Under the pieces are notes generated by a model that saw only the letters and a list, made by a program, of their open reading frames with translations, had not been told where the DNA came from and did not search any database. From Providencia stuartii (GTDB lineage: Bacteria; Pseudomonadota; Gammaproteobacteria; Enterobacterales; Enterobacteriaceae), in assembly GCF_029277985.1 (NCBI RefSeq), contig NZ_CP119547.1:62001-126000 (forward strand): a DNA stretch of 64,000 nucleotides. The letters run 5' to 3'. Numbering within the stretch: position 1 is the first letter of the stretch; every line of letters begins with the position of its first letter. Below are positions 1 to 9,401 of this stretch, piece by piece. The position numbers and the translations under genes were made by a program.

Positions 1-336
1 CTCTCCCCGAGCATCTATCAGGACGTGATTGATGCCATCGAAATTCAAGCTCAACAGATCAAGAACGACCGCGTAACCATGCGGTTTGAGCCGCGTTTTG
101 TTGAGTACGAGCCCAAGAGCGACAAGGTGTTTGTCTACGGATATTCCTACGTCAAAGGGGCTTCTTCTAACGAAGAGCGTAGCGAACGCTCCTACGAGTT
201 CGCCATCAAGATTTCAAACTACGCGCCCGTGCTGGACTACATCGACACCTATGTAGGAAAGCCACGCACCAAAACTGTTTTGGAGCAACTCCAGCGCAAA
301 GAAGAAAACCGGAGAAAGCATGAAGAACAACGCTAA
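1..336 (+). CDS. traE: TraE, pilus assembly protein (C-terminal part)
   Basis: The reading frame is open from the first base to TAA at 334-336, so the gene starts before the window. The visible 111 residues match the periplasmic C-terminal part of F-type TraE, a VirB8-like inner-membrane component of the conjugation channel. It ends in a charged Gln/Arg/Glu-rich tail. The last codons overlap the traK start at 320 by 17 bases, which suggests translational coupling. Identity is inferred from sequence character and from its place directly before traK-traB-traV-traA. Confidence 0.85.
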   Translation, partial: LSPSIYQDVIDAIEIQAQQIKNDRVTMRFEPRFVEYEPKSDKVFVYGYSYVKGASSNEERSERSYEFAIKISNYAPVLDYIDTYVGKPRTKTVLEQLQRKEENRRKHEEQR

Positions 337-1237
337 ACTTTCGCTCCTGGCGCTGTCCTTGGCGCTTGGAACTTCAATGGCCTATGCCTCGGATGACATT
401 CCTGTTGTCCCGGCCAGTGTTATGAAAAAGGATGTTCCTGCCCCTGTGACGTCAGGACAAAGCTCCCATGAGGTTGTGGGCAGCATGAATGAAAACCCCT
501 TACTGACGATGAAGCCGGGGGTTAACCAGATCATCCCGATAGCCGTTGGTCATCCGAACCGAATCGTCACGCCTTTCAGCAATCCTGAGATCGTTTCAAC
601 ATCTCTGACCGGGGCGACGGATAACGGCCAGTGTGGTGAGGTCTGCATCAAAGAGAATGTGGTCTATGTCGCCACGGATAAGCAGTATCCGGTGACTATG
701 TTCATTACTGAAAAAGGCTCGGAAGCCCAAGCTCTCAGCCTGACGATGGTTCCCCGTCGTATTCCGCCCAGAGAAGTCTTTCTCAAGCTCGATGGTGGTG
801 TAGGTATCACTGGTGCTTTTGCCAATACCAAGGCTGAGACCTGGGAACAGAGCCAGCCTTATGTCGAAACCATCCGGTCAGTATTCCGAAAGATTGCTCT
901 TGGTGAAGTCCCTCAAGGTTACACGTTGAACCGCATCCCTGCTGGTGCTGCGGTGCCGAGCTGCGCTCATCCTGGGGTAAAGGTGGATTTTAGCAAGGGG
1001 CAATACATGATGGGCCACCACCTTAACGTGTTCATCGGTGTCGCCCTGAACGTCTCTGATCAGCCTATTGAGTTCAAAGAGGCGTTGTGTGGGAGCTGGG
1101 ATGTGGCTGCGGTGACTACGTGGCCGCTTAACGTGCTTGAGCCCGGCCAGAAGACGGAGATCTATGTGGCGAAGAAGCAGAAGCGTGGTCTCGCACCAAC
1201 GTCTAAGCGTCCATCGCTGCTGGGAGGTGCCCAATGA
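320..1237 (+). CDS. traK: TraK, outer-membrane secretin-like T4SS component
   Basis: This 305-residue protein has a signal peptide at residues 1-23 (hydrophobic core, then AYAS). TraK of F-type systems is a VirB9-like periplasmic protein forming the outer-membrane core complex with TraV and TraB. The mature part contains the beta-rich secretin-like region (residues about 60-150). Cysteines in CGEVC at about residues 100-104 could form a disulfide. The start overlaps traE and the stop overlaps the traB start by 4 bases (ATGA), so traE-K-B-V behave as one coupled operon. Confidence 0.9.
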   Translation: MKNNAKLSLLALSLALGTSMAYASDDIPVVPASVMKKDVPAPVTSGQSSHEVVGSMNENPLLTMKPGVNQIIPIAVGHPNRIVTPFSNPEIVSTSLTGATDNGQCGEVCIKENVVYVATDKQYPVTMFITEKGSEAQALSLTMVPRRIPPREVFLKLDGGVGITGAFANTKAETWEQSQPYVETIRSVFRKIALGEVPQGYTLNRIPAGAAVPSCAHPGVKVDFSKGQYMMGHHLNVFIGVALNVSDQPIEFKEALCGSWDVAAVTTWPLNVLEPGQKTEIYVAKKQKRGLAPTSKRPSLLGGAQ

Positions 1238-2550
1238 TTAAGCGATTTTGGACACAGTTAGACCCCAACAAGAAGCGTTGGGTGTCTATCGCTGGCGGCG
1301 TCTTCGTTCTTTTTGCGGTCGTGACAATGTTCTCTGGTGAACCCAAGAAAGAAGAGAAGCGCGGTCGCCAAGAAACCATCAAGCACGTTCTCACAGACAA
1401 AAACACCCGTGAGATCGGGATAGATTCGTTGTCTGCCGATGTGAAGATGGTGTCTCGTGAAAACTCCGACCTGAAAAAGGAGCTGGAACGAGTCAAGAAA
1501 GAGCTGGAGGAAACCAAAACCACTGCCGGGAAATCCAGTGATGTTGGCCGTGAGATGACCCGCCTTCGTCAAGATTTGGACCGCCTGACCCAGAAGAACA
1601 TGGAATTGGCTAAGAAAGTCGAAACCGGCGCTGCTGGTGGAAAAACATCCTCTTCATCAGAGGATGCCAGAGCCGATGTTAATGGTGCATCTGGTGGTGA
1701 TGGTCAGTTCATGGAGAAAAAGCTCGACTACAAAGATCCAGCATCCTTTTTTCGGGACGCACCGCTTCCTGACTCGAAGGGTGGGGCTCCTGCAACTGGC
1801 AAGGGAGACGGTCGTGATGCAACTAAACCAGGCATCCAAATAGTGAGCTACTCGCAGAAAGCGCCAGAAGTTGAAGAGAAGGACAACAAGGATGATGAGT
1901 CTATCTACCTACCTTCTGGCTCCATCCTGACAGGGGTGCTCATCAACGGTATGGACGCACCAACATCTCAAGGTGCTCGTCGAGATCCGTTCCCTTCGAC
2001 CCTCAGGATTCAGAAAGAGGCTATTTTGCCTAACCGCTTCCGTGCGGATGTTCGTGAGTGCTTCCTGATTGTTTCAGGCTATGGAGATCTCAGTTCAGAG
2101 CGAGCGTACCTGCGTGGCGAGACCTTCTCGTGCGTTCGGGATGATGGGGGGGTCATAGAAGCGAAGCTGGATTCCTATGCAGTGGGTGAAGACGGTAAGG
2201 CCGGTGTCCGTGGTCGCGTCGTATCGAAGCAGGGGCAAATCATCGCCAAGAGCTTGATGGCAGGCTTCCTTGGTGGCGTTTCCGAAGCCTTTGACGTCAA
2301 TCCTGTGCCGGTCGTCAGCACTAACCCTGGCTCAAATACCCAGTACCAGTCTGTGTTCTCCGACCAGATGTTGCAGGGAGCAGCAGTGAAGGGGGCCAGT
2401 AAGGCGCTAGATCGCATCGCTCAGTTCTATATCGACATGGCCGAAGGCATCTTCCCCGTTATCGAGGTCGATGCTGGCCGTCAGGTAGACATCATCGTGA
2501 CCAAAGGAACCAAGCTACAAATTCGTTCCACCGGGGGAACCAAGAAATGA
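1234..2550 (+). CDS. traB: TraB, VirB10-like scaffold of the conjugation channel
   Basis: TraB spans the periplasm and links inner and outer membrane in the mating-pair apparatus. The 438-residue product shows one N-terminal membrane segment (about residues 17-30), a charged coiled coil (about 55-130), a low-complexity Gly/Ser/Asp linker, and a C-terminal beta-barrel domain of VirB10/TrbI type from about residue 220. It overlaps traK upstream and traV downstream by 4 bases each. Confidence 0.92.
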   Translation: MIKRFWTQLDPNKKRWVSIAGGVFVLFAVVTMFSGEPKKEEKRGRQETIKHVLTDKNTREIGIDSLSADVKMVSRENSDLKKELERVKKELEETKTTAGKSSDVGREMTRLRQDLDRLTQKNMELAKKVETGAAGGKTSSSSEDARADVNGASGGDGQFMEKKLDYKDPASFFRDAPLPDSKGGAPATGKGDGRDATKPGIQIVSYSQKAPEVEEKDNKDDESIYLPSGSILTGVLINGMDAPTSQGARRDPFPSTLRIQKEAILPNRFRADVRECFLIVSGYGDLSSERAYLRGETFSCVRDDGGVIEAKLDSYAVGEDGKAGVRGRVVSKQGQIIAKSLMAGFLGGVSEAFDVNPVPVVSTNPGSNTQYQSVFSDQMLQGAAVKGASKALDRIAQFYIDMAEGIFPVIEVDAGRQVDIIVTKGTKLQIRSTGGTKK

Positions 2551-3125
2551 AAAATTTGAACATTTTGACCAGAAAGGGCAGTTCCAGAGGCGAGGCTCAA
2601 AAGGAACAGGCAGTAAGATCCGCAAAGATGTTGGGGGTGGGTGCAGCGCTACTTATTTTGTCGGGCTGTTCGACGTTCAACATCGGCAAGGATGAGTATA
2701 GCTGTCCGGGAATGCCGAATGGTGTTCAGTGTATGTCAGCGCGAGACGTTTACGCCGCAACCAATGACGGAAATGTCCCGCGCCCAATGAAACCAGAGGA
2801 AGTCGAGGCCAAAGCGGAAGCGGATGGCGAAGGTTCCTCAAACGTTTCAGCGAACTCATCTAGCTCCGGAGACCCGGTGATTGACAACTATGTCGCACCG
2901 CGTCTTCCGGATCGCCCGATTCCAATTCGTACACCAGCACAGGTTATGCGGATTTGGGTAGCTCCCTGGGAGGACACCAATGGTGATCTCATCGTGACAG
3001 GGTATGTCTATACCGAAATCGAACCGCGCAGGTGGGTGATTGGGGATGGCACACCGCAAAGTGAGCCAGTTTTGAGACCGCTGCAAACGGTACAACACGA
3101 ACCGAAGTCTGAAACAACCAAATAG
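2547..3125 (+). CDS. traV: TraV, outer-membrane lipoprotein of the T4SS core
   Basis: The 192-residue protein carries a lipobox (LILSGC, Cys near residue 41) after a positively charged leader, then the paired-cysteine segment (YSCPG...VQC) typical of TraV. TraV anchors TraK and TraB in the outer membrane. The leader is long: about 27 polar residues precede the hydrophobic stretch, so a later start is possible, although the 4-base overlap with traB favours this one. An AcaCD-like box lies inside its first codons (2565-2593). Confidence 0.9.
   Translation: MKNLNILTRKGSSRGEAQKEQAVRSAKMLGVGAALLILSGCSTFNIGKDEYSCPGMPNGVQCMSARDVYAATNDGNVPRPMKPEEVEAKAEADGEGSSNVSANSSSSGDPVIDNYVAPRLPDRPIPIRTPAQVMRIWVAPWEDTNGDLIVTGYVYTEIEPRRWVIGDGTPQSEPVLRPLQTVQHEPKSETTK
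2565..2593 (+). promoter_or_regulatory. AcaCD-like box inside the start of traV
   Basis: The sequence GACCAGAAAGGGCAGTTCC followed by AGAGGCG matches the box upstream of dsbC and others in this window. A -10-like TAAGAT lies at 2614-2619, 38 nt after the GGGC, the same spacing as at the intergenic sites. It could drive traV-traA separately from the upstream operon. It lies within coding sequence, so chance similarity is possible. Confidence 0.4.
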
Positions 3126-3137
3126 GAGATGTTCTTG

Positions 3138-3521
3138 ATGAACGCAAATCAGTTGGCGAATGCCTCAAGTAAAAACAACGCACTCTTCCTCTTCCTGGGG
3201 TTGATGGTGGTAGCCTTCCTGCTCGTGCCGGATCAGGCCCACGCTGGTACTGGTGGTACAGCGTTTGACGACGTATGGGTAACTCTCAAGGATTGGACCC
3301 AAGGTACTTTGGGTCGAATCGTTGCGGGTGCGATGATCCTGGTCGGTGTTGTTGGTGGTATCGCTCGCCAGAGCCTCATGGCTTTCGCTATGGGTATCGG
3401 TGGCGGTATGGGCCTGTACAACTCCCCGACCGTAGTGGAATCCATCATGTCTGCTACTCTGGAACATGCAGAGAAGGTCATCCCGGCTGTTGTGCAACTC
3501 AGCAATGGCCTGGGGGTGTAA
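3138..3521 (+). CDS. traA: TraA, conjugative pilin precursor
   Basis: The 127-residue prepilin has a long leader ending near AHA (about residue 37), then a short polar segment and two hydrophobic helices, the usual F-type pilin pattern. The subunits polymerise into the conjugative pilus. The ATG at 3138 is preferred to the in-frame ATG at 3129 because AGGAG at 3125 is well spaced only for 3138. A strong terminator follows, closing the traE-K-B-V-A unit. Confidence 0.88.
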   Translation: MNANQLANASSKNNALFLFLGLMVVAFLLVPDQAHAGTGGTAFDDVWVTLKDWTQGTLGRIVAGAMILVGVVGGIARQSLMAFAMGIGGGMGLYNSPTVVESIMSATLEHAEKVIPAVVQLSNGLGV

Positions 3522-3551
3522 AAGACACCTTGCCGTTAATCAACGGGTGAT

Positions 3552-3582
3552 AGGGGCAGCCTAAAAGCTGCCCTTATTTTTT
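3552..3582 (+). terminator. Rho-independent terminator after traA
   Basis: GGGCAGC and GCTGCCC are separated by six bases and followed by a T-rich run. Confidence 0.85.
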
Positions 3583-3625
3583 GGCAAAAAGTCCAGTCAT
3601 AACAAATTCCAACTATTTCCTTATT

Positions 3626-3649
3626 TGCTCAAAAAGGGCACTTCCACAG
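3626..3649 (+). promoter_or_regulatory. AcaCD-like activator box upstream of orf1847
   Basis: GCTCAAAAAGGGCACTTCC followed by ACAG matches the repeated box of this window. A -10-like TAACCT at about 3674 is 38 nt after GGGC. AcaCD is the FlhDC-type master activator of IncC transfer genes; assignment is by similarity to that motif. Confidence 0.6.
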
Positions 3650-3709
3650 CCCATGTTTATGCACTCCCTCCCGTAACCTCCAGCATTGGGTTCTTGTAAC
3701 TCAAAACGA

Positions 3710-6700
3710 ATGGAGAATGCGATGATCAATTTCAAGCCTAAAATTCCGGCGATGCTTGGGGCTCTGGCGGTTCTTACCGCTGGTGCTGCTCATGCAGAGC
3801 TGCTGGAATACACCTTTAAGGCTCCAGATGGTACGCAACGGTCTCTGACTCCGAATGCCAACTATGCCAACCCAACGGGCAATATCTCGTTTGCCTTGAG
3901 TGCCGGTATCGACCGAAAGGTAAAGATTTCGGTGATTCGGTCGGATGGAACAGTGGTTTCGACAGCGACCAGCCACCTTCTTGGGGCTACTGATCGCATC
4001 ACAGTGGGTGGAAAATCCTACTATGGTGCGGAACTTCAACTACCGGCTCCTTCCGAGGGAGTCTACAAACTAAGGGCCGAAATACTGGCGTCAGACGGAA
4101 GTTCCGTTCAGACTGATGAATACCCGCTTCAAGTCGATACGACAGCGCCAAGTTTGGCAAACGTGACAGTAAAAGGGGAATGGAACCGGGCGCTTTCTGA
4201 TGGAACGCTACTGCGAGGTCCTAACCGATTTTCAGGTATAGATGTGTCTGCATCTGATGCCGGTTCTTCGGTTTCCTCTATACAGGCGTATGCTGTAGAT
4301 AGCAAAGGCAAGAGGAGTCCTGTTGTCTCGGTTAATTACGCCAACGGCCAAGGCCAGTTGTTGAACTGGAGCACTGTGTTCCCTAATGGGGAGGATCTAT
4401 ATACGCTTCATTTCGAGGCCCTGGATAAAGCAGGGAACAAAGGGTCAATAGCCTATCCTATTGCTTGGGATTCAGTAGGTGCAAAGTCTGGAGAGAATCC
4501 TGAGCCAGTAGCAGTGTATGACCCTAAGAACCCGCAGGCCTCAACTTTTAAGGTTAATGGTCAGGCCCTATCAGGTTTTGCGCCTTATCAGAACGGAATG
4601 ACCATTTATTCCGATACCTACAGGGTGCTCTACCGGATACCCAAAACAAACTCCTATCCTTCTTCACCTTACGGTGCTCAAAGCGGTAACTGGTGTGATT
4701 ATAAAAACTGTATTGAAGGCAATATCATTGCCGAAGACGGTACATATGATTATCGGCAGACGCAAGCTGATGTATTCCAGCAACATGGGACAAAAACTAA
4801 GTCGTTTATTATTTACGACTGGGTTATGAACTCTCTTGGTAATACATCCGTCAGTGTGAAAGCTGATCCATCGGTTAGCTTGGCTCCCATCGGTAAGTAT
4901 GTTGAATATCTTAGGGATGATGGTCAGTGGGTCCGCGGTGAAACCATTAATATGAGCTCAGTTAACCATTATAAAAAACTGAGATTTCATGTTGAGCCGA
5001 GACCTTACGCTCAGGAGTTATGGGGATCTTGGTTGCCTACTACTAAAATTCCGGCAAATGCTTCTTATGCAGAAGTGGATACGGATATATCGTTCAGTGG
5101 GCGCTCATGTTCATGGCCTGGATATTGGTCTCGACCGGAAGGGAAGCCTGAACTTCCGTCTGATCGGATTGGGGCAACGTTCTGCTATGACCTTAACCCT
5201 CCTGAAATTGCTGGGTTAGAACGAAATGGGCGGATTTTTAAAGCTCATTTCCGTGAGCCTGATTCATTTGACGGTTGGGGTGTTAACCAGTGGGTTATTT
5301 CTAACAACTCAAGTGCGTCTGCGATAACCTCGACTGGCGAAGAACGTCCGTTGTCTCGTACTGAAGTTCTTCGTAGTAGCACAAATGATTGGTTTTTCAC
5401 ATTTTCTGCTGAGAATCTGTCAGAGGGCACATATACCGGCATATCTCTCGTAGCTAAAGATGCTTTCGGTAATGAGGTTAAGCAGGTATTCACTGGCTCC
5501 CAATATGCTATGAGCATAGATAATTCAGCGCCGACACTAACCGTATCGATCAGTGATGGAGCACCAATCCAGTCTTTGGATGATGTTGTAATCACCTTGA
5601 CTGATACTGCCGACCCGAGTCCTAAGCTGACCTCTATTGCCCTCGTCGGAGGCCCAGCCGATGACAAGGTGCAGTTGTCTTGGCGTGAGGAGTCGAAAGG
5701 TCGATTCCGCCTTGAGTACCCGGTAATGTTCCCGTCTTTGAAGGAAGGGGAATCTTACACGCTGACTGTTTCCGGTGAGGACGCACAAGGCAACGCGGTT
5801 CAAAAGGCGGTTGGCTTCGAGTACAAACCGCGTCAGGTGATGCTGGCGGATGGGATGGATGGCAAGGTTATGGTCCCCGCTGTCACTCATGAATTTGTTC
5901 ATGCAGATGGCAAGCGGATCATCGAGACCAAGCCGCTGACGCTCAGTGATGGTGCTGTCGTGACAGGTTCATACGACGTGTTTGCGACCCTCCGTTCTGA
6001 TGCGAAAGTGCCGCTGGTGGTGAATGGGGTGCGTATCGAGCCGGGCCAGACAATGGGGATCATGAGCCAACATGATTTCGGTGCGTCAGGTGGTCGTTTG
6101 AGCATTCCGGTTAAACCGGCTGTTCCTGATGTGGTCGGCTCTTCCAGTCTTCTTGTCATGACCTCCGCGCCGAACTCACCCATCTTGGTTGTGGACATCA
6201 ATACCTGGAAAGGGACGGCCAAGCTCTCGGCTGAATCATGGACAATTCGCCAGGTTATTGACCCGGTGAAAATCTATGCCCTGCCAGAGTCGGGTGTGCC
6301 TTGCCGGTTCACCACGAAAGAGGATGTGGCTATGGCCGCAGACCCAATTCGTGACCCGGTGTGTTTGCTCCAATGGGACAGAACTCCGGATGAGGCTGAA
6401 CAAACTACGCAGGACAACAACGGGATGAAAGTTGCCGGGCTGGTGGGGCAGGCTGTGAGCATTGGTGAACAACCTGTCGAATACAGCCTGTACCTGTTCA
6501 GTGGTGACGGTTCCAAGGTAAAAGTTGGGTCTGGCTCTCAGAACCTGACGGTAACTACTGCCTATGGCTCTGTTGGTTACACCCCGATTGATGACATTGC
6601 TCAGGTGAATCGCGTCATTGAAGACTTTGATGTGAACTTCAAGCAGAGCAAAGGTCCTGATTGTTCAATCACTCTCAGTGCTGACCGTGCGAAAAACGAG

Positions 6701-9253
6701 GCCGCGAACAAAGCTGTTGGCAGTGCAAGCCGCACCTGTCTGTTCGAGTGGCAGCAGATCCCCGATGGACTGGTCCAAGACCCGTTATCGGAATCTCCTT
6801 CGTTGTCAGGTTCCCTGGCCGAGAACGGTGATCACCCTCTGGGGTGGCGGGTAAGTATTTTCACCCGTAACGGCACTCGGGTGACGTTGAACGACGAGAC
6901 TTTCAATGTCGAAGCGGTTGACCCACCAGCTCCGACCGTTGAACTAGCCTCCGACTACAACTTCAAAGACAACATCTACTTGGTGCCGATGACAGGTAAC
7001 TACCTGGGTGATGCCATTATCAACTCTGAACGAGCTGATCTGGATATTGCCATATCGCGCAACTCTGATGTTCTTGAGTCTGAGACCTTCACTCCGGGAT
7101 GGGGTGCCACCAATAAGGTGTATCGCCGCATCAATACCGATGAGCGAGCGTTGTGGGAGGAGACCACCTACAAGGTGAACGCGGCCTACAACAAGGTGCC
7201 TGATGTGAAGACTGAGGTTGTCTACCGGGCTATCTCTGCACCTTCTGACAGTATCCGTCCTATCGTTGAAGTTAAAGGTGATACCGCGATTGACACCCAG
7301 GCATTGCCGGTTAGGGTTCTCATCCGTGATCAGTACAAACCTGATGGTGACTATGACGCTAACACGATGGGGGTGTGGAAAGTACGCCTGATCCAGCAAA
7401 AGGCCTACAACGAGACGGTTGCGCTCACTGATTATGCGGAAGCATCGAACGGTGAAGCTCAGTTCTCAGTAGACCTGTCTGGTGTGGATACTTCCTCCGT
7501 CCGTATCGCTGCTGAGGCTGTTCTGGAAAGCCCTGTTGAGGGTTACAACCGCACAGAGTTGTCTATCAGACCTGCCTTCTTGACAGTGCTTCGTGGTGGT
7601 GCCATCGGTGCTGGCGTGGAGGCTCGCAAGTTGTCTGGTGAAGCTCCGTTCACTGCTGTGTTCAAGCTATCTTTGGACGACCGTCAGGATCTCCGGGCTA
7701 CCGGCCAGGTTGTGTGGGAAACCAGTAAGGACGACGGTAAAACCTGGGAGCAGTTCATCCCAGAAGATCGATACAAGTATCAGCTTGTGAAGACCTTCGA
7801 CAAGGGGGAGTACCAGGTTCGGGCCAAGGTGGTGAACGTCAACTCAGGTGCGGAAAAGTACACCGAAGCGGTCAGTGTTGTCGCTTACGACAAACCTGAT
7901 ATTGCTGTTATCGGCCCGACCACGTTGTTTGTCGGAAGTGAAGGCAAGTACACAGCGAACCTGACGTTGAACGATGAGCCAATCTCCGGTGGCAATGCCA
8001 TTGTTGAGTGGTCTACTGACGGTGGCAAAACCTACGCGCAGACAGGGGATAGCATCACGCTTTCGAGCGATGAAGAAACCCGATACCGCCTGTGGGCTCG
8101 TGTGCGCTCTGCCACTGCACCGGCTGATGACGGCTATGCCTATGAAGTTGCGAAAACGGCAGTTGACTTCCGAGCAGTGAAGGCCCCCCGTCCTTACGTG
8201 ACAGGGCCGCGAGTCATTGAGACCGGTAAGAAGTATGTGTTCAAAGCCGAAACCAGCCTGCCTTACCGTGGGATGGACGTGAAGCTGAACGGGTTCTTCA
8301 CGCTGCCTGATGGCTCAATTGTGCAGGGTGATACTGCTGAGTACGTGCCTTCGGACACTGACCTCAACCAGGCTACTGTAGAAACGAAGTACACCACCTG
8401 GATCGAAGGATACCGAGATCAGGGTGCAGAAGCCTCGCATAGCCTACGCTCCCGCGTGTGGCAGTATGTATGGCCGAGCTTCGGAATGCAGGTCAGGAAG
8501 AACGCTGACGTGGCTCCTGCGACGATCACCGCGTCAGTGCGGCCAATTGCCTTCAACGGCAAGCTGGAAGAACCGACCTACGAGTGGGAGTTGCCGGAAG
8601 GCGCAGTGATTCAGGATCAGCGGCAGGATATTGTCCGGTCCTTTGTGATCAATGAGCCGGGCGATTACAACATCAAGGTGACTGTCCGTGATGCTCGCGG
8701 CCATGAAACCGTGATCGAGCAACCGCTCAAGATCGGCCAGGCAGAGCCCTATGCTATCGACCTGCAATACTCTGGCTCGAACAAATACGAGCGTGAGCCT
8801 CTGGATGTGCTGTTGCGACCGTACATTTCTGGCGGCCACCCACGCGACCGTATTTCGACTCGCGTCTACTCGGTAGATGGTACGCCGTTGGAAAGCAGCG
8901 GTTACTACGGCAGAGCAACTCTGGGCGCTGGTGAGCACAGCATCAAGCTGAAAATAACCTCAGAAATGGGGCATGAAGCTGAGGGCGAGGTGAACATCAA
9001 TGTGGCAGAGAACAAGTTGCCTGCATGTAGCCTGAGCTCACGAGAGACCGTTGGGTCGTGGATCGTTTATGCGAACTGCGAAGATACCGATGGCCGCATG
9101 AAGTCCTACGAATGGACCATTGCCGGTGAGTTGCAGAGCATCAGCTCTGATCGAGTGACTATCAGCAAGGGCACCTATGAAACGATGCCGACCATCTCTC
9201 TGGTTGGGGTCGATGACTCTGGTGGCAAATCCGAAGCTGTTACCATGAACTAA
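3710..9253 (+). CDS. orf1847: Giant Ig-like repeat surface protein (Orf1847)
   Basis: From ATG 3710 the product is exactly 1847 residues, which matches the orf1847 locus that marks type 2 IncC plasmids (type 1 carries orf1832). A signal peptide (ending about AHA) is followed by many beta-rich segments, each ending in motifs such as DTTAPSL, DNSAPTL and VRDARGHE, typical of bacterial Ig-like/PKD domains. It is expected to be exported and exposed, perhaps an adhesin helping contact between cells. It sits alone between traA and dsbC, with its own AcaCD-like promoter and terminator. Codons at about 4500-5500 are more AT-rich than the flanks, which suggests a mosaic. The exact role is not known to me. 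Confidence 0.8.
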   Translation: MENAMINFKPKIPAMLGALAVLTAGAAHAELLEYTFKAPDGTQRSLTPNANYANPTGNISFALSAGIDRKVKISVIRSDGTVVSTATSHLLGATDRITVGGKSYYGAELQLPAPSEGVYKLRAEILASDGSSVQTDEYPLQVDTTAPSLANVTVKGEWNRALSDGTLLRGPNRFSGIDVSASDAGSSVSSIQAYAVDSKGKRSPVVSVNYANGQGQLLNWSTVFPNGEDLYTLHFEALDKAGNKGSIAYPIAWDSVGAKSGENPEPVAVYDPKNPQASTFKVNGQALSGFAPYQNGMTIYSDTYRVLYRIPKTNSYPSSPYGAQSGNWCDYKNCIEGNIIAEDGTYDYRQTQADVFQQHGTKTKSFIIYDWVMNSLGNTSVSVKADPSVSLAPIGKYVEYLRDDGQWVRGETINMSSVNHYKKLRFHVEPRPYAQELWGSWLPTTKIPANASYAEVDTDISFSGRSCSWPGYWSRPEGKPELPSDRIGATFCYDLNPPEIAGLERNGRIFKAHFREPDSFDGWGVNQWVISNNSSASAITSTGEERPLSRTEVLRSSTNDWFFTFSAENLSEGTYTGISLVAKDAFGNEVKQVFTGSQYAMSIDNSAPTLTVSISDGAPIQSLDDVVITLTDTADPSPKLTSIALVGGPADDKVQLSWREESKGRFRLEYPVMFPSLKEGESYTLTVSGEDAQGNAVQKAVGFEYKPRQVMLADGMDGKVMVPAVTHEFVHADGKRIIETKPLTLSDGAVVTGSYDVFATLRSDAKVPLVVNGVRIEPGQTMGIMSQHDFGASGGRLSIPVKPAVPDVVGSSSLLVMTSAPNSPILVVDINTWKGTAKLSAESWTIRQVIDPVKIYALPESGVPCRFTTKEDVAMAADPIRDPVCLLQWDRTPDEAEQTTQDNNGMKVAGLVGQAVSIGEQPVEYSLYLFSGDGSKVKVGSGSQNLTVTTAYGSVGYTPIDDIAQVNRVIEDFDVNFKQSKGPDCSITLSADRAKNEAANKAVGSASRTCLFEWQQIPDGLVQDPLSESPSLSGSLAENGDHPLGWRVSIFTRNGTRVTLNDETFNVEAVDPPAPTVELASDYNFKDNIYLVPMTGNYLGDAIINSERADLDIAISRNSDVLESETFTPGWGATNKVYRRINTDERALWEETTYKVNAAYNKVPDVKTEVVYRAISAPSDSIRPIVEVKGDTAIDTQALPVRVLIRDQYKPDGDYDANTMGVWKVRLIQQKAYNETVALTDYAEASNGEAQFSVDLSGVDTSSVRIAAEAVLESPVEGYNRTELSIRPAFLTVLRGGAIGAGVEARKLSGEAPFTAVFKLSLDDRQDLRATGQVVWETSKDDGKTWEQFIPEDRYKYQLVKTFDKGEYQVRAKVVNVNSGAEKYTEAVSVVAYDKPDIAVIGPTTLFVGSEGKYTANLTLNDEPISGGNAIVEWSTDGGKTYAQTGDSITLSSDEETRYRLWARVRSATAPADDGYAYEVAKTAVDFRAVKAPRPYVTGPRVIETGKKYVFKAETSLPYRGMDVKLNGFFTLPDGSIVQGDTAEYVPSDTDLNQATVETKYTTWIEGYRDQGAEASHSLRSRVWQYVWPSFGMQVRKNADVAPATITASVRPIAFNGKLEEPTYEWELPEGAVIQDQRQDIVRSFVINEPGDYNIKVTVRDARGHETVIEQPLKIGQAEPYAIDLQYSGSNKYEREPLDVLLRPYISGGHPRDRISTRVYSVDGTPLESSGYYGRATLGAGEHSIKLKITSEMGHEAEGEVNINVAENKLPACSLSSRETVGSWIVYANCEDTDGRMKSYEWTIAGELQSISSDRVTISKGTYETMPTISLVGVDDSGGKSEAVTMN

Positions 9254-9268
9254 GGTTCATTCCTCTCA

Positions 9269-9296
9269 AAGCCCGGTTCAGACCGGGCTTTTTTTT
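9269..9296 (+). terminator. Terminator after orf1847
   Basis: AAGCCCGGT and ACCGGGCTT form a 9-bp stem with loop TCAG, followed by a T run. Confidence 0.9.
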
Positions 9297-9310
9297 GTAT
9301 CGCGCTGGAA

Positions 9311-9338
9311 TTGTCCAAATTGGGCTATTACAGAGGCG
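9311..9338 (+). promoter_or_regulatory. AcaCD-like activator box upstream of dsbC
   Basis: TTGTCCAAATTGGGCTATTA followed by CAGAGGCG matches the repeated box. TACACT at 9360-9365, 38 nt after GGGC, is a plausible -10. It would drive dsbC-traC-trbI-trhF-traW-EAL-traU. Confidence 0.6.
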
Positions 9339-9401
9339 AGTCTATTTCCCTCCCCCGGATACACTGCCCAGCATCCAGTAATCCAATCTTAGGGGATAGA
9401 C

